In this document: piece by piece, positions 42,097-51,233 of the stretch | How the letters are laid out: every line of letters begins with the position of its first letter | Position numbering within the stretch: position 1 is the stretch's first letter | Source: Sphingobacteriaceae bacterium | GTDB taxonomy: Bacteria > Bacteroidota > Bacteroidia > B-17B0 > Aurantibacillaceae | Direction of reading: 5' to 3' | Assembly (NCBI GenBank): GCA_947453445.1 | Contig: CANGGP010000010.1 | Span: 1 to 64,000 of the forward strand | Length of the DNA: 64,000 nt | Position numbers and translations under genes: made by a program | Notes under the pieces: generated by a model | The model's input: only the letters and a program-made list of their open reading frames with translations | Databases searched by the model: none | What the model was told of the DNA's origin: nothing

Positions 42097-42390
42097 TTAA
42101 TGTGATTTAGTACTGTTGTGCATTTTGCCAATGGCGCAACTCACATAAGATTTTGCGTGCGTACTTAGTTTTTCGAAGCCATGCACGGTATCTTTTTCAG
42201 GATAGCCCAAAGATTTTAATCTGTCTTTAACGATATTAAGGTCTGAACCTTCTTCGCTTTCAACCAGCACCAAATCATGTTCGCTGTCGATTTGCACTTT
42301 TTGAACGTCGCTTAGTTTTTGTAATTCTGTGACAATGGTAGTGGCACATCCGCCGCATTTTAAATTGTCGATATAAATTTGTGATAGCAT
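42097..42390 (-). CDS. Heavy-metal-associated (HMA) domain protein
   Basis: A 97-residue soluble protein with an HMA (copper-chaperone-like) fold. It starts MLSQIYIDNLKCGGCATTIV, with the metal-binding CGGC, and contains VQIDSEHDLVLVESEEGSDL and LKSLGYPEKD. The C-terminal 30 residues are an extension beyond the usual 70-residue domain and hold a further Cys and several His. I chose ATG 42390: the frame is open upstream, but that extension would be translated from the terminator hairpin at 42435-42458. The gene is therefore probably its own unit, after the terminator of the upstream operon. Confidence 0.85.
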   Translation of the reverse strand: MLSQIYIDNLKCGGCATTIVTELQKLSDVQKVQIDSEHDLVLVESEEGSDLNIVKDRLKSLGYPEKDTVHGFEKLSTHAKSYVSCAIGKMHNSTKSH

Positions 42391-42424
42391 AATTATAAAA
42401 TTTGCTGCAACAAAGGTACTGATC

Positions 42425-42458
42425 AAAAAAAAAAGGCTTGTGATTTGTGTCACAAGCC
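42425..42458 (-). terminator. Terminator of the TIR-like/nSTAND operon
   Basis: On the minus strand GGCTTGTGA (42458-42450) pairs perfectly with TCACAAGCC (42443-42435), followed by ten T. It lies 23 bases after the stop codon of the DinB-like gene and before the HMA gene. Confidence 0.92.
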
Positions 42459-42481
42459 AGATATGATTAAAAGCAGTAATT

Positions 42482-42973
42482 TTAGTTTTGCACCAAAGTC
42501 CATGCTTCACGGGTACTTAAATCGGTGTGCCCGTTCATTTTAAGATACAAAAAAAGTTCCATGCGATAAGCCGATAGCCATTTAATGGGGGCGTGGATAA
42601 TGGCGGCACCTAGCGCCATTTTTTCTTTTGTGGGCAAAGTGGCTTGTTTAAGTAATAAATCTTCTTCGCTGATTAAGGCCATGTATGATTGAATTTCCTC
42701 CCATTGGCGATCGATGCGTTCACTAAAATTTTGGATGCTCAAGGTGCTTCTATATTCGCGTATTTCTGCTCGCACTTCATCAGTGATGTCGTCTTTTACC
42801 AGCCAACGCATCATGTATGAGCCAATGGTTGATAGGTATTGCATGAGTTCATAGGTGCTGCGCACTTTTTCATGCGGACGGTATTGAAGGTCTTCTTCTT
42901 TGATAAAAGTGCCCAATTGTTTAAGCAGCATTAATTCGCGGCTCATGTTGAGGAGGAGGTGTTCTTTGTACAT
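42482..42973 (-). CDS. DinB-like helical protein
   Basis: A 163-residue helical protein of the DinB-like superfamily. It starts with MYKEHLLLNMSRELMLLKQL and has DLQYRPHEKVRSTYELMQYL, a typical first conserved helix pair, and later AIIHAPIKWLSAYRMELFLY. The classical three-His metal site is only partly seen. Its role is unknown. It follows the SpoIIE phosphatase after 28 bases and ends at the terminator, so it is the last gene of the operon. Confidence 0.7.
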   Translation of the reverse strand: MYKEHLLLNMSRELMLLKQLGTFIKEEDLQYRPHEKVRSTYELMQYLSTIGSYMMRWLVKDDITDEVRAEIREYRSTLSIQNFSERIDRQWEEIQSYMALISEEDLLLKQATLPTKEKMALGAAIIHAPIKWLSAYRMELFLYLKMNGHTDLSTREAWTLVQN

Positions 42974-43001
42974 GTGACTAGTTTTTAAGCTAATTTAAAG
43001 A

Positions 43002-44183
43002 TTAAATTCGAACGCCAATGATACAAACATCATCAACTTGTTCATGATTGCCTTTCCAATCCATAAAATTTTGTTCGATGGTGTTTTTTATCTCGTCAAG
43101 ATTTTTATTGGCAAGCGATAAAATCAACTCCTTTAGCGGTTTATACATAAATTTTTTCCCTTTAGGCCCGCCAAATTGGTCTGCCATTCCATCGGTTATC
43201 ATGATGATTAAATCGTTTTTTTGTGTCGTAAACTTATGTTGCGTAAATGGCAAAATCTCCCCCATTGGTTTTCCAACCGGCATTTTATCGGCTTTGTACT
43301 CAATGAGTTCATTTTGTCTAATGATCCACAATGGATTGTTGGCGGCAGCAAATGCGATTTCGTTACTTTGAAAATTAAAATTACAAATAATGGCGTCCAT
43401 GCCATCTTTACCACCTTCTTCACTGCCATCATTGGCCATGTGTTCCATGATTCGTTTTCGAGTGTAATTCAGAATTTGATCGGGTTCAATGAGGTGTTGC
43501 GCATTAACGGCTTCATTCAAGCACGAAATGTTTAATATACTCATAATGGCACCCGGCACACCATGTCCTGTACTGTCGGCCGTAACAATCGAAAAACTGC
43601 CATCTGCCAGTTTATGTGCCCAATAAAAGTCACCACTCACAATATCCTTTGGCATAAACAAAACAAAGTACTGTGGCAAATTTTCATCCAATAACTTTTT
43701 ATTGGCCAGCAATGCCTTTTGTATGCGTTGTGCATAATTTACACTGTCGAGTATTTCCTGGTGTTTATGCTCTATGTGAATTTTAAGTTCATTGATTCTT
43801 TCTTTTTCTTTGTGGATGACAGTACTGGTATTCCAAAGTTTTTTTACTTTTTCATCTAGTTTTTGTTTGGCTAATTCTAACTTTTGTTTTTCCTGTTGGA
43901 GAAGTTCATTTTGTTCTTCTATCTTTTTTCGTTCTTTGTGAACGGTTTCGCTCATTTGCCAAAGCTTGCGATTTTTTTCTTCGAGTTTTTTAAGCTCAGT
44001 TTCGCTTTCAATCTTTTTAGGTTCCTCAAGTGCCTTTTGATTTTTTATTTTTTCAACTAACAAAGCTTTTTCGTGCGTTAAGTTTGCCACTTTTTTTTTG
44101 TTACATACAATCAAAATGACTGCGCTAAGTATCAGCATAATAATTAAAGCAATCAAAAATATTATTTGTAATGAGGGGTTCAT
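43002..44183 (-). CDS. Membrane-anchored SpoIIE/PP2C-type protein phosphatase
   Basis: A 393-residue protein. Residues 5-27 form one membrane helix, residues 30-150 a long coiled coil, and 160-393 a PP2C-like phosphatase domain of the SpoIIE/RsbU type. Metal and catalytic motifs are DIVSGDFYWAHKLADGSFSI, TADSTGHGVPGAIMSILN, GGKDGMDAIICN, ITDGMADQFGGPKG and DDVCIIG, all with the expected Asp residues. The coiled coil contains two similar units (KLEEKNRKLWQMSETVHKE, and KLDEKVKKLWNTSTVIHKE about 45 residues later). It should remove phosphate from a protein partner in response to a membrane signal. It begins directly where the polytopic membrane protein gene ends. No anti-sigma or STAS partner is nearby. 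Confidence 0.9.
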   Translation of the reverse strand: MNPSLQIIFLIALIIMLILSAVILIVCNKKKVANLTHEKALLVEKIKNQKALEEPKKIESETELKKLEEKNRKLWQMSETVHKERKKIEEQNELLQQEKQKLELAKQKLDEKVKKLWNTSTVIHKEKERINELKIHIEHKHQEILDSVNYAQRIQKALLANKKLLDENLPQYFVLFMPKDIVSGDFYWAHKLADGSFSIVTADSTGHGVPGAIMSILNISCLNEAVNAQHLIEPDQILNYTRKRIMEHMANDGSEEGGKDGMDAIICNFNFQSNEIAFAAANNPLWIIRQNELIEYKADKMPVGKPMGEILPFTQHKFTTQKNDLIIMITDGMADQFGGPKGKKFMYKPLKELILSLANKNLDEIKNTIEQNFMDWKGNHEQVDDVCIIGVRI

Positions 44184-45137
44184 TTATGGGACATTGTTAC
44201 TGTTTTTACAATGTTCAATAAAATTAATATAGGCTTCCGCAATTTCATCCGATTTTTCGGCATCTTCTTCTTTTCCACTGTTTCTTAGGTCTGCAACTAC
44301 TTGAGGGAATCGGTTTTCGTAAAAACCTGGGGCGATGCCTTGCATACTAAAAAATATGTGTATGATGCGAATGGTCATGACCATAAATAAGAAAATAACA
44401 TGGGTATTTGGGATTTTTAAAAATTGAAGGACTGTAATTTTTTCTCCGGTGTTTTTGTGTTTTGGAATCAAAAGCAAAAAGATGATTACAATGGCATTGA
44501 TGAGTAAGCCAAACATCATCAGAAAATTAGCACCGGGATAATGCATGGTTTTAAAAACTGCGCTTAAGCCCACTATACAAACTGAAATGTAAATACTAGT
44601 AAGCACAAATTTACCGGATTTGTTTAGTGCTGTTTCTTGCTTCTTTTTTATGGCTCTGTAAAAATAAAATGGAATGAACAAGAGGATGCAAGTTGCAACA
44701 GTCATAGGGCCTGTGCCGTCCTTATGTAGGTTGAGAAAACCTAAGCAAGCGAATGACAGGAAGAGCACATAGTTTTCAAACACCCCTGATTGATAGTCTT
44801 GTTGATTTTTTTTTCTCTTTTTAATAATGAATAAATCTATAATTTGAGCCATCAACAGGCAAAAGTATGTAATGAACATCAAAATTGTAAAATCAAGAAC
44901 CATACTCAATAATAAATTACTGCTCAAGGTTAAAATTAAAAGATTAAAAACTTTATTTTGTTTTAATCGAATTCGGTCGACAAGGAGCATTGTCATTTCG
45001 CTAAAAAAGCTGAGGGCAAGTATTAATTGACAAATCAAAACTAGCGTTAAACCCCAGGCATTTTGCGCAAAGTTTGCGAATGATCCAAATATCATGGCCG
45101 CCGTTATTAAAATTCTTATCCTGTTTAGTTGCTTCAT
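44184..45137 (-). CDS. Polytopic membrane protein, unknown function
   Basis: A 317-residue protein with about nine hydrophobic segments and a short acidic C-terminal tail (NSGKEEDAEKSDEIAEAYIN). The helices start near residues 8, 30, 60, 82, 120, 143, 175, 200 and 240. The segment VFKTMHYPGANFLMMFGLLI resembles the FKxMHxPGA helix of Bacteroidetes GldL-like motor proteins, a weak hint of an ion-conducting or sensing role. No enzymatic motif is visible. It lies between the nSTAND NTPase (15 bases upstream) and the SpoIIE phosphatase (no gap), so it probably belongs to the same complex. Confidence 0.6.
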   Translation of the reverse strand: MKQLNRIRILITAAMIFGSFANFAQNAWGLTLVLICQLILALSFFSEMTMLLVDRIRLKQNKVFNLLILTLSSNLLLSMVLDFTILMFITYFCLLMAQIIDLFIIKKRKKNQQDYQSGVFENYVLFLSFACLGFLNLHKDGTGPMTVATCILLFIPFYFYRAIKKKQETALNKSGKFVLTSIYISVCIVGLSAVFKTMHYPGANFLMMFGLLINAIVIIFLLLIPKHKNTGEKITVLQFLKIPNTHVIFLFMVMTIRIIHIFFSMQGIAPGFYENRFPQVVADLRNSGKEEDAEKSDEIAEAYINFIEHCKNSNNVP

Positions 45138-45152
45138 GCTTTCAAACCTATG

Positions 45153-48100
45153 TTATTGATCAGTATCTAAAATAAAATATCCGAAATCATCTTCAAAAAT
45201 TGAATTAATCCAATGGTGTGTAATCAGTTGTGGATTAAAATCTTTTTTTCGCCATAATTCAGCATTAATTATAGCTGTATATAATTGCAATTGTGAATTG
45301 GAGGACAAATGATCGTTTATTTCAGTGTAAGCTTCAAAATACTTTCCACTTGCGGCTAAACCTTTGATGTAATTGTGTAAACAGTCGTATTTAACTTTTT
45401 CAGTTCGATCTTTAATTAATTTGAAGTTCAAGTTGTTGATGTAATTGGTGCTTATTTTACCCAAAACAAAACACAAGTATGAACCCCAATTTTGTGAACG
45501 GGGTAAATAGGTGTTAATGAGTGTGTCAAGCGCAACTAAACTAATGTTAGCCTTATTTCTTATGAGCAAAGTATCAGATGCTTTTATCAAGAAATTTCTA
45601 ATAAACATTTGTGAAGGGATTTTTCCAAGCGATTCGAAAGTTTTTTTATAAGTCGTATCAAATAGCAGCTTCGAAAAGTAAAAACTTTCATATAGAGCCC
45701 GATAGTTTTGTTTTAATTCATCATTATTCTTGTACTTTGAATCATCCGTTAGTTTAGAAAAATCAATTTTGGATTCAATTTGATTGGCGAGAAAATTTTG
45801 ATGTCGTTTAAAATAATAAGCACTCAAGTACATGTTCAATGCATTATTGTCGAATTCAGATTCCGGAAGTTGACTGGTGGCAAGGTTTACAAGAGAATTG
45901 TGATTTATTTTACTTTTTTTGTTTAGGTTATAAAAGTTCGAATAATATTTTAATAAATAATTGTTTAGTGTTTTTAAATCCGCTGATGTGTTATAAAACT
46001 TCTGTACACCTATCTCCTTATCGATAATCGATATAAAGTCTTGGATATCATATAATCCTTGGCTTGAATTAAGATTTAATAAATTGCAGTTATCAGGGGT
46101 TTTAAATAAGGCTGAGCGGATAATTTTTTCAGGATTACCTGAATTACTAACTATTTCAATTGATTCAGTTAAATATTGTGTTGAAATTTTTCGATAATTT
46201 TCAAGTGACTGAATGATGTAATAACGGAATTTTGTAGAATCATACGCACTGTATCTGTTATACGCAAAGGCAAAATTTTTATACGCAAGGGCTTTAAGAT
46301 AGAATGCCTCATCAGACTTATATTTGGTGTTTATTGAGTTTAATATTCCATCTAACAAATATTTTAAATCAATATCCCTTAAAAATTCGTGCTGTGTTTG
46401 TAAGTCTCTGGCATAAACCTTAAATGGGTCATTAGGTTTGTTTAAATCATTGATTCGCCAAGAATTATAATCAGAGACATCATGATTAACAATTTCATTC
46501 AATAATATGAGATCGTTAGGTAGTTTTTTCTTATTCACTTGTTTTTGGCACAAATAATTTAAAAATACTTGACCATCTTCACTATATAAAGTGTGCTTAT
46601 TAACTAAAAGCAACAGTATTTTTTGATAATTAAAGTTTGGTTCTTCAGTCACAAAATTTTGATTGTATTTATATAATGTATCTATACATCTAGTTGCGTC
46701 TTTAAAATTATTAACCAGCAGAAAGTAATTTGTCAAAAAGTAATAAGCGCCACCGTAATTAAATTCGTTGCGTGACCAGGAAGCACTAATTTTTGCGCTC
46801 TCAGGAAATAATTTTTGGAAATTGCTATTTGATTTATTTGTGAATGGATTTAAAATTGAAATAAATCTTAGAATTTGAGTGCTGTCATTTTCGCACAGCA
46901 AGGGCACAGTAAGCAGTATTTTGCCTATCGATTCAGTTCGAGAAGCGATGTTAAACTCATTCTTTTTAAAAATCTCTTCAAATCTATTAAGATGTATTTT
47001 GTACAATTGACGGATTGAATCTTGTGTGTTTTGACCTGCAATTTCCAAATGACGTTTGTTGATGCGAGTTATGGCATGGGTAACAGTGAGTATGTTCGAT
47101 AAATAAGTGTCGAAATAATTAGGTGCTATTTTTTTTGTTTGAGCATCCTTATAACTCGTATTAATAAAATCATGAAGCAATTTATTAAGCAAGGGATTAA
47201 ACTTTTTTGTTCGATCGATACCATCTTGGCGTAGCAGACAATCACCTATCATGATTCTCTGAACTTCAACGCGTTCTGAATCGGATGAAATTGAATTGAT
47301 TAATTTACTGTATTCACTTAGATTTAAATTGGCTTGTGCTTCTATAAATTTTGATTTCACATCCAATTTTACGTGGCGGGATTTGATTATTTTACTGCCA
47401 TTGGCTTGAATTAGCGCCAGTACCTTGTGGTTCTGTTTAGCACTTGAATCAAAATAGAAATAGACGCATCCAAACAAGACTAATAAAATCACAAAACCAA
47501 CCATGATATTATCCGCCCCATATTTCAAAACTGTGCGGCTTAAGAATAATCGGTTTGCGCTTTTTCTTAGAAATTTAGTCGCATTTTCAATGGTTTGAGC
47601 CGCGTCGGCAATTTTATCTTCAGCTGATATTTCACGGTCATCATAACGGGCCAACCAGTATTTATTGGGCTTAGAAGTTTTAAACCAATTTTCGAAAAAG
47701 GTTAAAGGTCCAATTGGTAATAGATAACCTGAAGATTTATCATTCTTTACCCAACGTTCAAGTTGTTTATTAAAATCCAACCATGTACTATAGTTTTCGT
47801 GTTCTTCTTGTGCCCAATCAGTGAGTTTATTCCAGTTGCGAATTAAACTTTCGTGGGTAATGTCTAAAACGCTGTCGGGATTTAAGCCTTGTGAAGACTG
47901 TTCGTCAAAAATGAAAGGTTTTATAAAGGTGTTGCCTTGCCGGCGGAACACAGTTAAGGTTTTCGACACTTTTTCGATGCCTATGGCATTGTCATTAATA
48001 ATGTTGGTGATTTCCTGCAAGGTCATTCGGTTCCTTACTGCACGCGATTCGTCGATTTTTGTAAGGCATTTAAAGGTTGTTTCTACTATGCGTTTTGCCT

Positions 48101-49199
48101 CTTCGTTGCTTACTAATTCTTCAAAACCAGAATTGGCAGTTTGATACAGTTCATTGGCGTGTGCATCCAATACATCACCCAATGAAGAATGACTAAAAAG
48201 GTGTTTTTTGAATTCAGGGAGATTTTCAAACCATTGGTCGAACAAAAGTTGATCGTTTTTGCTTAAGTGTTCACGGGAAATACCATTTATCTTCGCAAAG
48301 TGAATGAGGTCCATTTCCACCCGGCCCATATCGGCTTTCATCCAAATTTGATTGAGGGCATGTTGTAAAACGGGCAACTGATCTATACCATCGTTCATTT
48401 CATTGATCAGCATCTCCACCAAACGTTTCGAAATTTTGTTAGCGTTTAATAAAGCCGGTTCCTCAATTACTTGATAAATTTCTTTGCGTTTTAAACGGGG
48501 CACAAAAAACTGACTATAACCAATATACTCCGGCAAACCTCTAAAGGATGCACATTGGCCGATATAATCAGATCGCATGGTGCAAATGATATAAATAGGA
48601 ATGTCTTGTTCGATAGCCAATCTGGCAGTTTCGAGCAAAACGTTCACTACTGTTTGTGAAGCCAAAGATGTTTTACCGTGAATGTAGTTTTCGGGATTGG
48701 TGAAAAATTCTTCGAATTGATCAACCAGAATTAAAAGGTTCGCGCCTTTGCGCTTTATTTTCTTCTGCTCATCTGCATTTAAACCTAAAAATGCCTCAGA
48801 GTTTTGATCCACCCAAAAGGCAGAAGATTTGTACAAATCAATTAAAGATGAAAAACCGTAACTTAATTCTCTTTCTACTTTTTGAAGGTCATTTATTTTT
48901 AATTGCTGATTGATGCTAATCGCCATATTGGCGAGTGGTTCACGCTCAGGTCTAAAATCGGCCACCACCCAATTGTTGAATTTGGCTTTAAAAAAACCGG
49001 CTCTCGCATTTGGAATTAATCCTGCATAAACTAAAGAGGACTTTCCATCACCGGATGCACCGGTTAACATCAAGAATTTTTTTTCTTCAAGTTGCTTTAC
49101 AATTTGTTCAATATGTTCATCGCGCCCTTTAAAGAAAATAGATTCATCTTCATTAAAAGGCCTTAAACCGGGATATGGACAAATTATATGTTCTTGCAT
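45153..49199 (-). CDS. Membrane-anchored nSTAND-type NTPase with long helical C-terminus
   Basis: A 1348-residue protein of the novel STAND (nSTAND1) group. It begins MQEHIICPYPGLRPFNEDES, the hallmark of the group, with FFKGRDEHIEQIVKQLEEK next. The Walker A loop is LTGASGDGKSSLVYAGLIP (about 42-60), Walker B is LLILVDQFEEFFTNPE (about 150-165), and CTMRSDYIGQCASFRGLPEY is the sensor region. Helical domains follow to about residue 530. One membrane helix (NIMVGFVILLVLFGCVYFYF, about 562-582) separates the ATPase from a 760-residue helical, TPR-like C-terminus that lies on the far side of the membrane. STAND proteins are ATP-driven switches used in defence and signalling. Here the sensor end would face the periplasm. 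The TIR-like gene ends two bases upstream. Confidence 0.88.
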   Translation of the reverse strand: MQEHIICPYPGLRPFNEDESIFFKGRDEHIEQIVKQLEEKKFLMLTGASGDGKSSLVYAGLIPNARAGFFKAKFNNWVVADFRPEREPLANMAISINQQLKINDLQKVERELSYGFSSLIDLYKSSAFWVDQNSEAFLGLNADEQKKIKRKGANLLILVDQFEEFFTNPENYIHGKTSLASQTVVNVLLETARLAIEQDIPIYIICTMRSDYIGQCASFRGLPEYIGYSQFFVPRLKRKEIYQVIEEPALLNANKISKRLVEMLINEMNDGIDQLPVLQHALNQIWMKADMGRVEMDLIHFAKINGISREHLSKNDQLLFDQWFENLPEFKKHLFSHSSLGDVLDAHANELYQTANSGFEELVSNEEAKRIVETTFKCLTKIDESRAVRNRMTLQEITNIINDNAIGIEKVSKTLTVFRRQGNTFIKPFIFDEQSSQGLNPDSVLDITHESLIRNWNKLTDWAQEEHENYSTWLDFNKQLERWVKNDKSSGYLLPIGPLTFFENWFKTSKPNKYWLARYDDREISAEDKIADAAQTIENATKFLRKSANRLFLSRTVLKYGADNIMVGFVILLVLFGCVYFYFDSSAKQNHKVLALIQANGSKIIKSRHVKLDVKSKFIEAQANLNLSEYSKLINSISSDSERVEVQRIMIGDCLLRQDGIDRTKKFNPLLNKLLHDFINTSYKDAQTKKIAPNYFDTYLSNILTVTHAITRINKRHLEIAGQNTQDSIRQLYKIHLNRFEEIFKKNEFNIASRTESIGKILLTVPLLCENDSTQILRFISILNPFTNKSNSNFQKLFPESAKISASWSRNEFNYGGAYYFLTNYFLLVNNFKDATRCIDTLYKYNQNFVTEEPNFNYQKILLLLVNKHTLYSEDGQVFLNYLCQKQVNKKKLPNDLILLNEIVNHDVSDYNSWRINDLNKPNDPFKVYARDLQTQHEFLRDIDLKYLLDGILNSINTKYKSDEAFYLKALAYKNFAFAYNRYSAYDSTKFRYYIIQSLENYRKISTQYLTESIEIVSNSGNPEKIIRSALFKTPDNCNLLNLNSSQGLYDIQDFISIIDKEIGVQKFYNTSADLKTLNNYLLKYYSNFYNLNKKSKINHNSLVNLATSQLPESEFDNNALNMYLSAYYFKRHQNFLANQIESKIDFSKLTDDSKYKNNDELKQNYRALYESFYFSKLLFDTTYKKTFESLGKIPSQMFIRNFLIKASDTLLIRNKANISLVALDTLINTYLPRSQNWGSYLCFVLGKISTNYINNLNFKLIKDRTEKVKYDCLHNYIKGLAASGKYFEAYTEINDHLSSNSQLQLYTAIINAELWRKKDFNPQLITHHWINSIFEDDFGYFILDTDQ

Positions 49200-49201
49200 G
49201 A

Positions 49202-50149
49202 TTACACGGCCGACTCTAATACTTTATCGAATTGAACTTTAATTTCTAATGGAATTAATTCACCTGCAACAATTAAGGAAACCACTTTAGGGGCTTTGAA
49301 CTTTACGTTCATGTTTGTTTCAGGGTCCTCATCGCCAATTAATAGAATTGGTGTATGTGAGGAGGCGCCACCTATTTTTTTCCAAATCTGTTGGGTAAAA
49401 GGAAGGGCCCAATCGGCTGATTCTTTAAAATAAACAACAGCTAATTTGCTTTTGCCTATTTGTTGAACACAAAATTCGGAATAATCGAGGTCGCTATCTT
49501 GAACGATGTTAAGTTTTTCAACGGGTATAATGTCACTCAGCATGTCGGCTACTTCAGCAGCTTCAAAATCATCTAATTGATTGTAAACCAAAAACACATC
49601 GGTGTCTTTAATGTCGAATGATTGTTTTTGATTTGTTTTAACGCTTAATCTTAAATCATCAGCGAGTTGAATGGCAGAAGGTGTATTACTAAAGTTAATG
49701 CCGCTAACTATGTTGTTTCGAATTTCGGCAATAAATTGTTTTTGAGCTTCATCTTGAATGTCGTTTACATTAAAAGGAAACCACACAAAAAGCCTGAATT
49801 CAGGATCTTGTTTTAATTTTTCAAGGGCCGCTAAATATTGATAATGTTCAATGCTTTGATTATTCATGAGTAGCGCCCCATAGTTTAAACCCAATATGTG
49901 TAAAGAAGCATTTGCTGCGTCAAGGTTTTGTTGAATCACGCCAGTGTTGCCATTAAATTCTAAATCCGAAGGAAAGCTTTGCAAACCTGATTTAACCAAT
50001 GTGTTTAGAAGTTGCGTTCTGCTCTCAAGAAGATGATTGGAGTTGAATGCTAAATAAATTCCCGCCATAATCAGAGTTTGTAATAACAAATATATAGGAT
50101 TTATTATAGGAAACAAATGTTGACGCAGATTTTCAATAAAAATGGTCAT
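49202..50149 (-). CDS. Membrane-anchored TIR-like domain protein
   Basis: A 315-residue protein with a single N-terminal hydrophobic segment (NPIYLLLQTLIMAGIYLAFN, about 17-36). Residues 60-170 form an alpha/beta domain (ANASLHILGLNYGALLMNNQ; FRLFVWFPFNVNDIQDEAQK). Residues 183-300 are TIR-like: DVFLVYNQLDDFEAAEVADM, LNIVQDSDLDYSEFCVQQIG, KSKLAVVYFKESADWALPF. The position after the Trp, where NADase TIR domains usually have a catalytic Glu, reads ALPFTQQ, so catalysis is doubtful. It may act as an adaptor for the nSTAND protein, whose gene starts two bases downstream. Confidence 0.7.
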   Translation of the reverse strand: MTIFIENLRQHLFPIINPIYLLLQTLIMAGIYLAFNSNHLLESRTQLLNTLVKSGLQSFPSDLEFNGNTGVIQQNLDAANASLHILGLNYGALLMNNQSIEHYQYLAALEKLKQDPEFRLFVWFPFNVNDIQDEAQKQFIAEIRNNIVSGINFSNTPSAIQLADDLRLSVKTNQKQSFDIKDTDVFLVYNQLDDFEAAEVADMLSDIIPVEKLNIVQDSDLDYSEFCVQQIGKSKLAVVYFKESADWALPFTQQIWKKIGGASSHTPILLIGDEDPETNMNVKFKAPKVVSLIVAGELIPLEIKVQFDKVLESAV

Positions 50150-50152
50150 GCA

Positions 50153-51226
50153 TCAAGATCGATCCCTCAAATCCATGACCGGTTTTTCGAAAAAGCGGTA
50201 CCATAAATAAGACACAAAGTAAATGCCAATCCAAATGGCCACAAACACCGCAATGTTATAGGTGGCTGGTAACTTTTCAATCTGTGGTTTAAAAATGAGA
50301 ATTAAAGGTAAGTTGATCAAATACATGGCGTATGAAATTTTTGCAGTAAAACGAAAAGGCCGCAGTGGTATTTTTTCAGTGCCCAATGAATTTAAAAAAG
50401 GCAATAATAATAAAATGCTGAAGGCTTCTATACTTCCAAAATAAGTTTTGTAAAAATCGGGATGGTAATTTTCACCGAAGCGAAATAAATACAACATTAA
50501 CATAATACCTGTGATGAACGCAGGGTATTTGAATTTGTACCACACCTTAGGATAATACATGTGAAAAAAAGCTGCCAATAAGCCAAATGCAATGGTGTCG
50601 AGGCGGGCGAGCACCATGCGGCGGAAATATACCTCGTGTTGCACGTATATATTTAAACAATGTAATCTCCATATTAACGGCAAAATCACCATCAAAAGCA
50701 CAGCGCCTAAAAAAGCAAACTTCAAGCGTATTTTGAAGAAACCGTGTGAAAACAAAAGTAAAAATGGGAATAGTAAATAGAACCATTCTTCTACCGCTAA
50801 ACTCCAGGATTCCCAGAAGAAAAAGTCGAAGGATTTATAAAAATTTTGAAAAAAGGCGAAGTAGGTGATGGCGTATTTGTTAATGGTGCCATATAATACA
50901 CCGCTGCTGACCAAAACAAGGTTCAATACTAAAAACACATAATAACTTGGCAGGGTTTTAAACCAACGGCGTTTTAAAAATTGAAATACAATACCGGTAC
51001 TGATGTTCTGTTTTGCTTGAATTTGTTGCAGAAGCAAGGTGCCGATTAAAAATCCGCTCAACACAAAAAACAAATCTACACCATCGGGTGTGGGTATGTA
51101 AGGAAAGCCCGGAAAAGAAGGTTGTAAAATAAAGGCCGTGTGCGATAAGATAACGATACCAATGGCGATGCTTCGCAGCAAATCTAAACCAAAGATGGGT
51201 TCCTTATGCGCAGTAAGGCTTTGCAT
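50153..51226 (-). CDS. Acyltransferase 3 family membrane protein
   Basis: A 357-residue protein with about ten membrane helices of the acyltransferase-3 (OafA/NodX) family. It opens with FGLDLLRSIAIGIVILSHTA, containing the usual catalytic His region, and DGVDLFFVLSGFLIGTLLLQ, the second hallmark. Later WSLAVEEWFYLLFPFLLLFS carries the conserved Trp-Ser/Glu motif. It would acylate a cell-surface sugar or lipid. It lies three bases upstream of the TIR-like gene on the same strand and may be co-transcribed, though a functional link is unproven. Confidence 0.9.
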   Translation of the reverse strand: MQSLTAHKEPIFGLDLLRSIAIGIVILSHTAFILQPSFPGFPYIPTPDGVDLFFVLSGFLIGTLLLQQIQAKQNISTGIVFQFLKRRWFKTLPSYYVFLVLNLVLVSSGVLYGTINKYAITYFAFFQNFYKSFDFFFWESWSLAVEEWFYLLFPFLLLFSHGFFKIRLKFAFLGAVLLMVILPLIWRLHCLNIYVQHEVYFRRMVLARLDTIAFGLLAAFFHMYYPKVWYKFKYPAFITGIMLMLYLFRFGENYHPDFYKTYFGSIEAFSILLLLPFLNSLGTEKIPLRPFRFTAKISYAMYLINLPLILIFKPQIEKLPATYNIAVFVAIWIGIYFVSYLWYRFFEKPVMDLRDRS

Positions 51227-51233
51227 TCAAAAA

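Noticed and set aside
42391-42510. Upstream extension of the HMA protein to 137 residues
   Set aside because: The extra 40 codons run through the perfect terminator hairpin of the upstream operon; ATG 42390 gives the normal HMA start.
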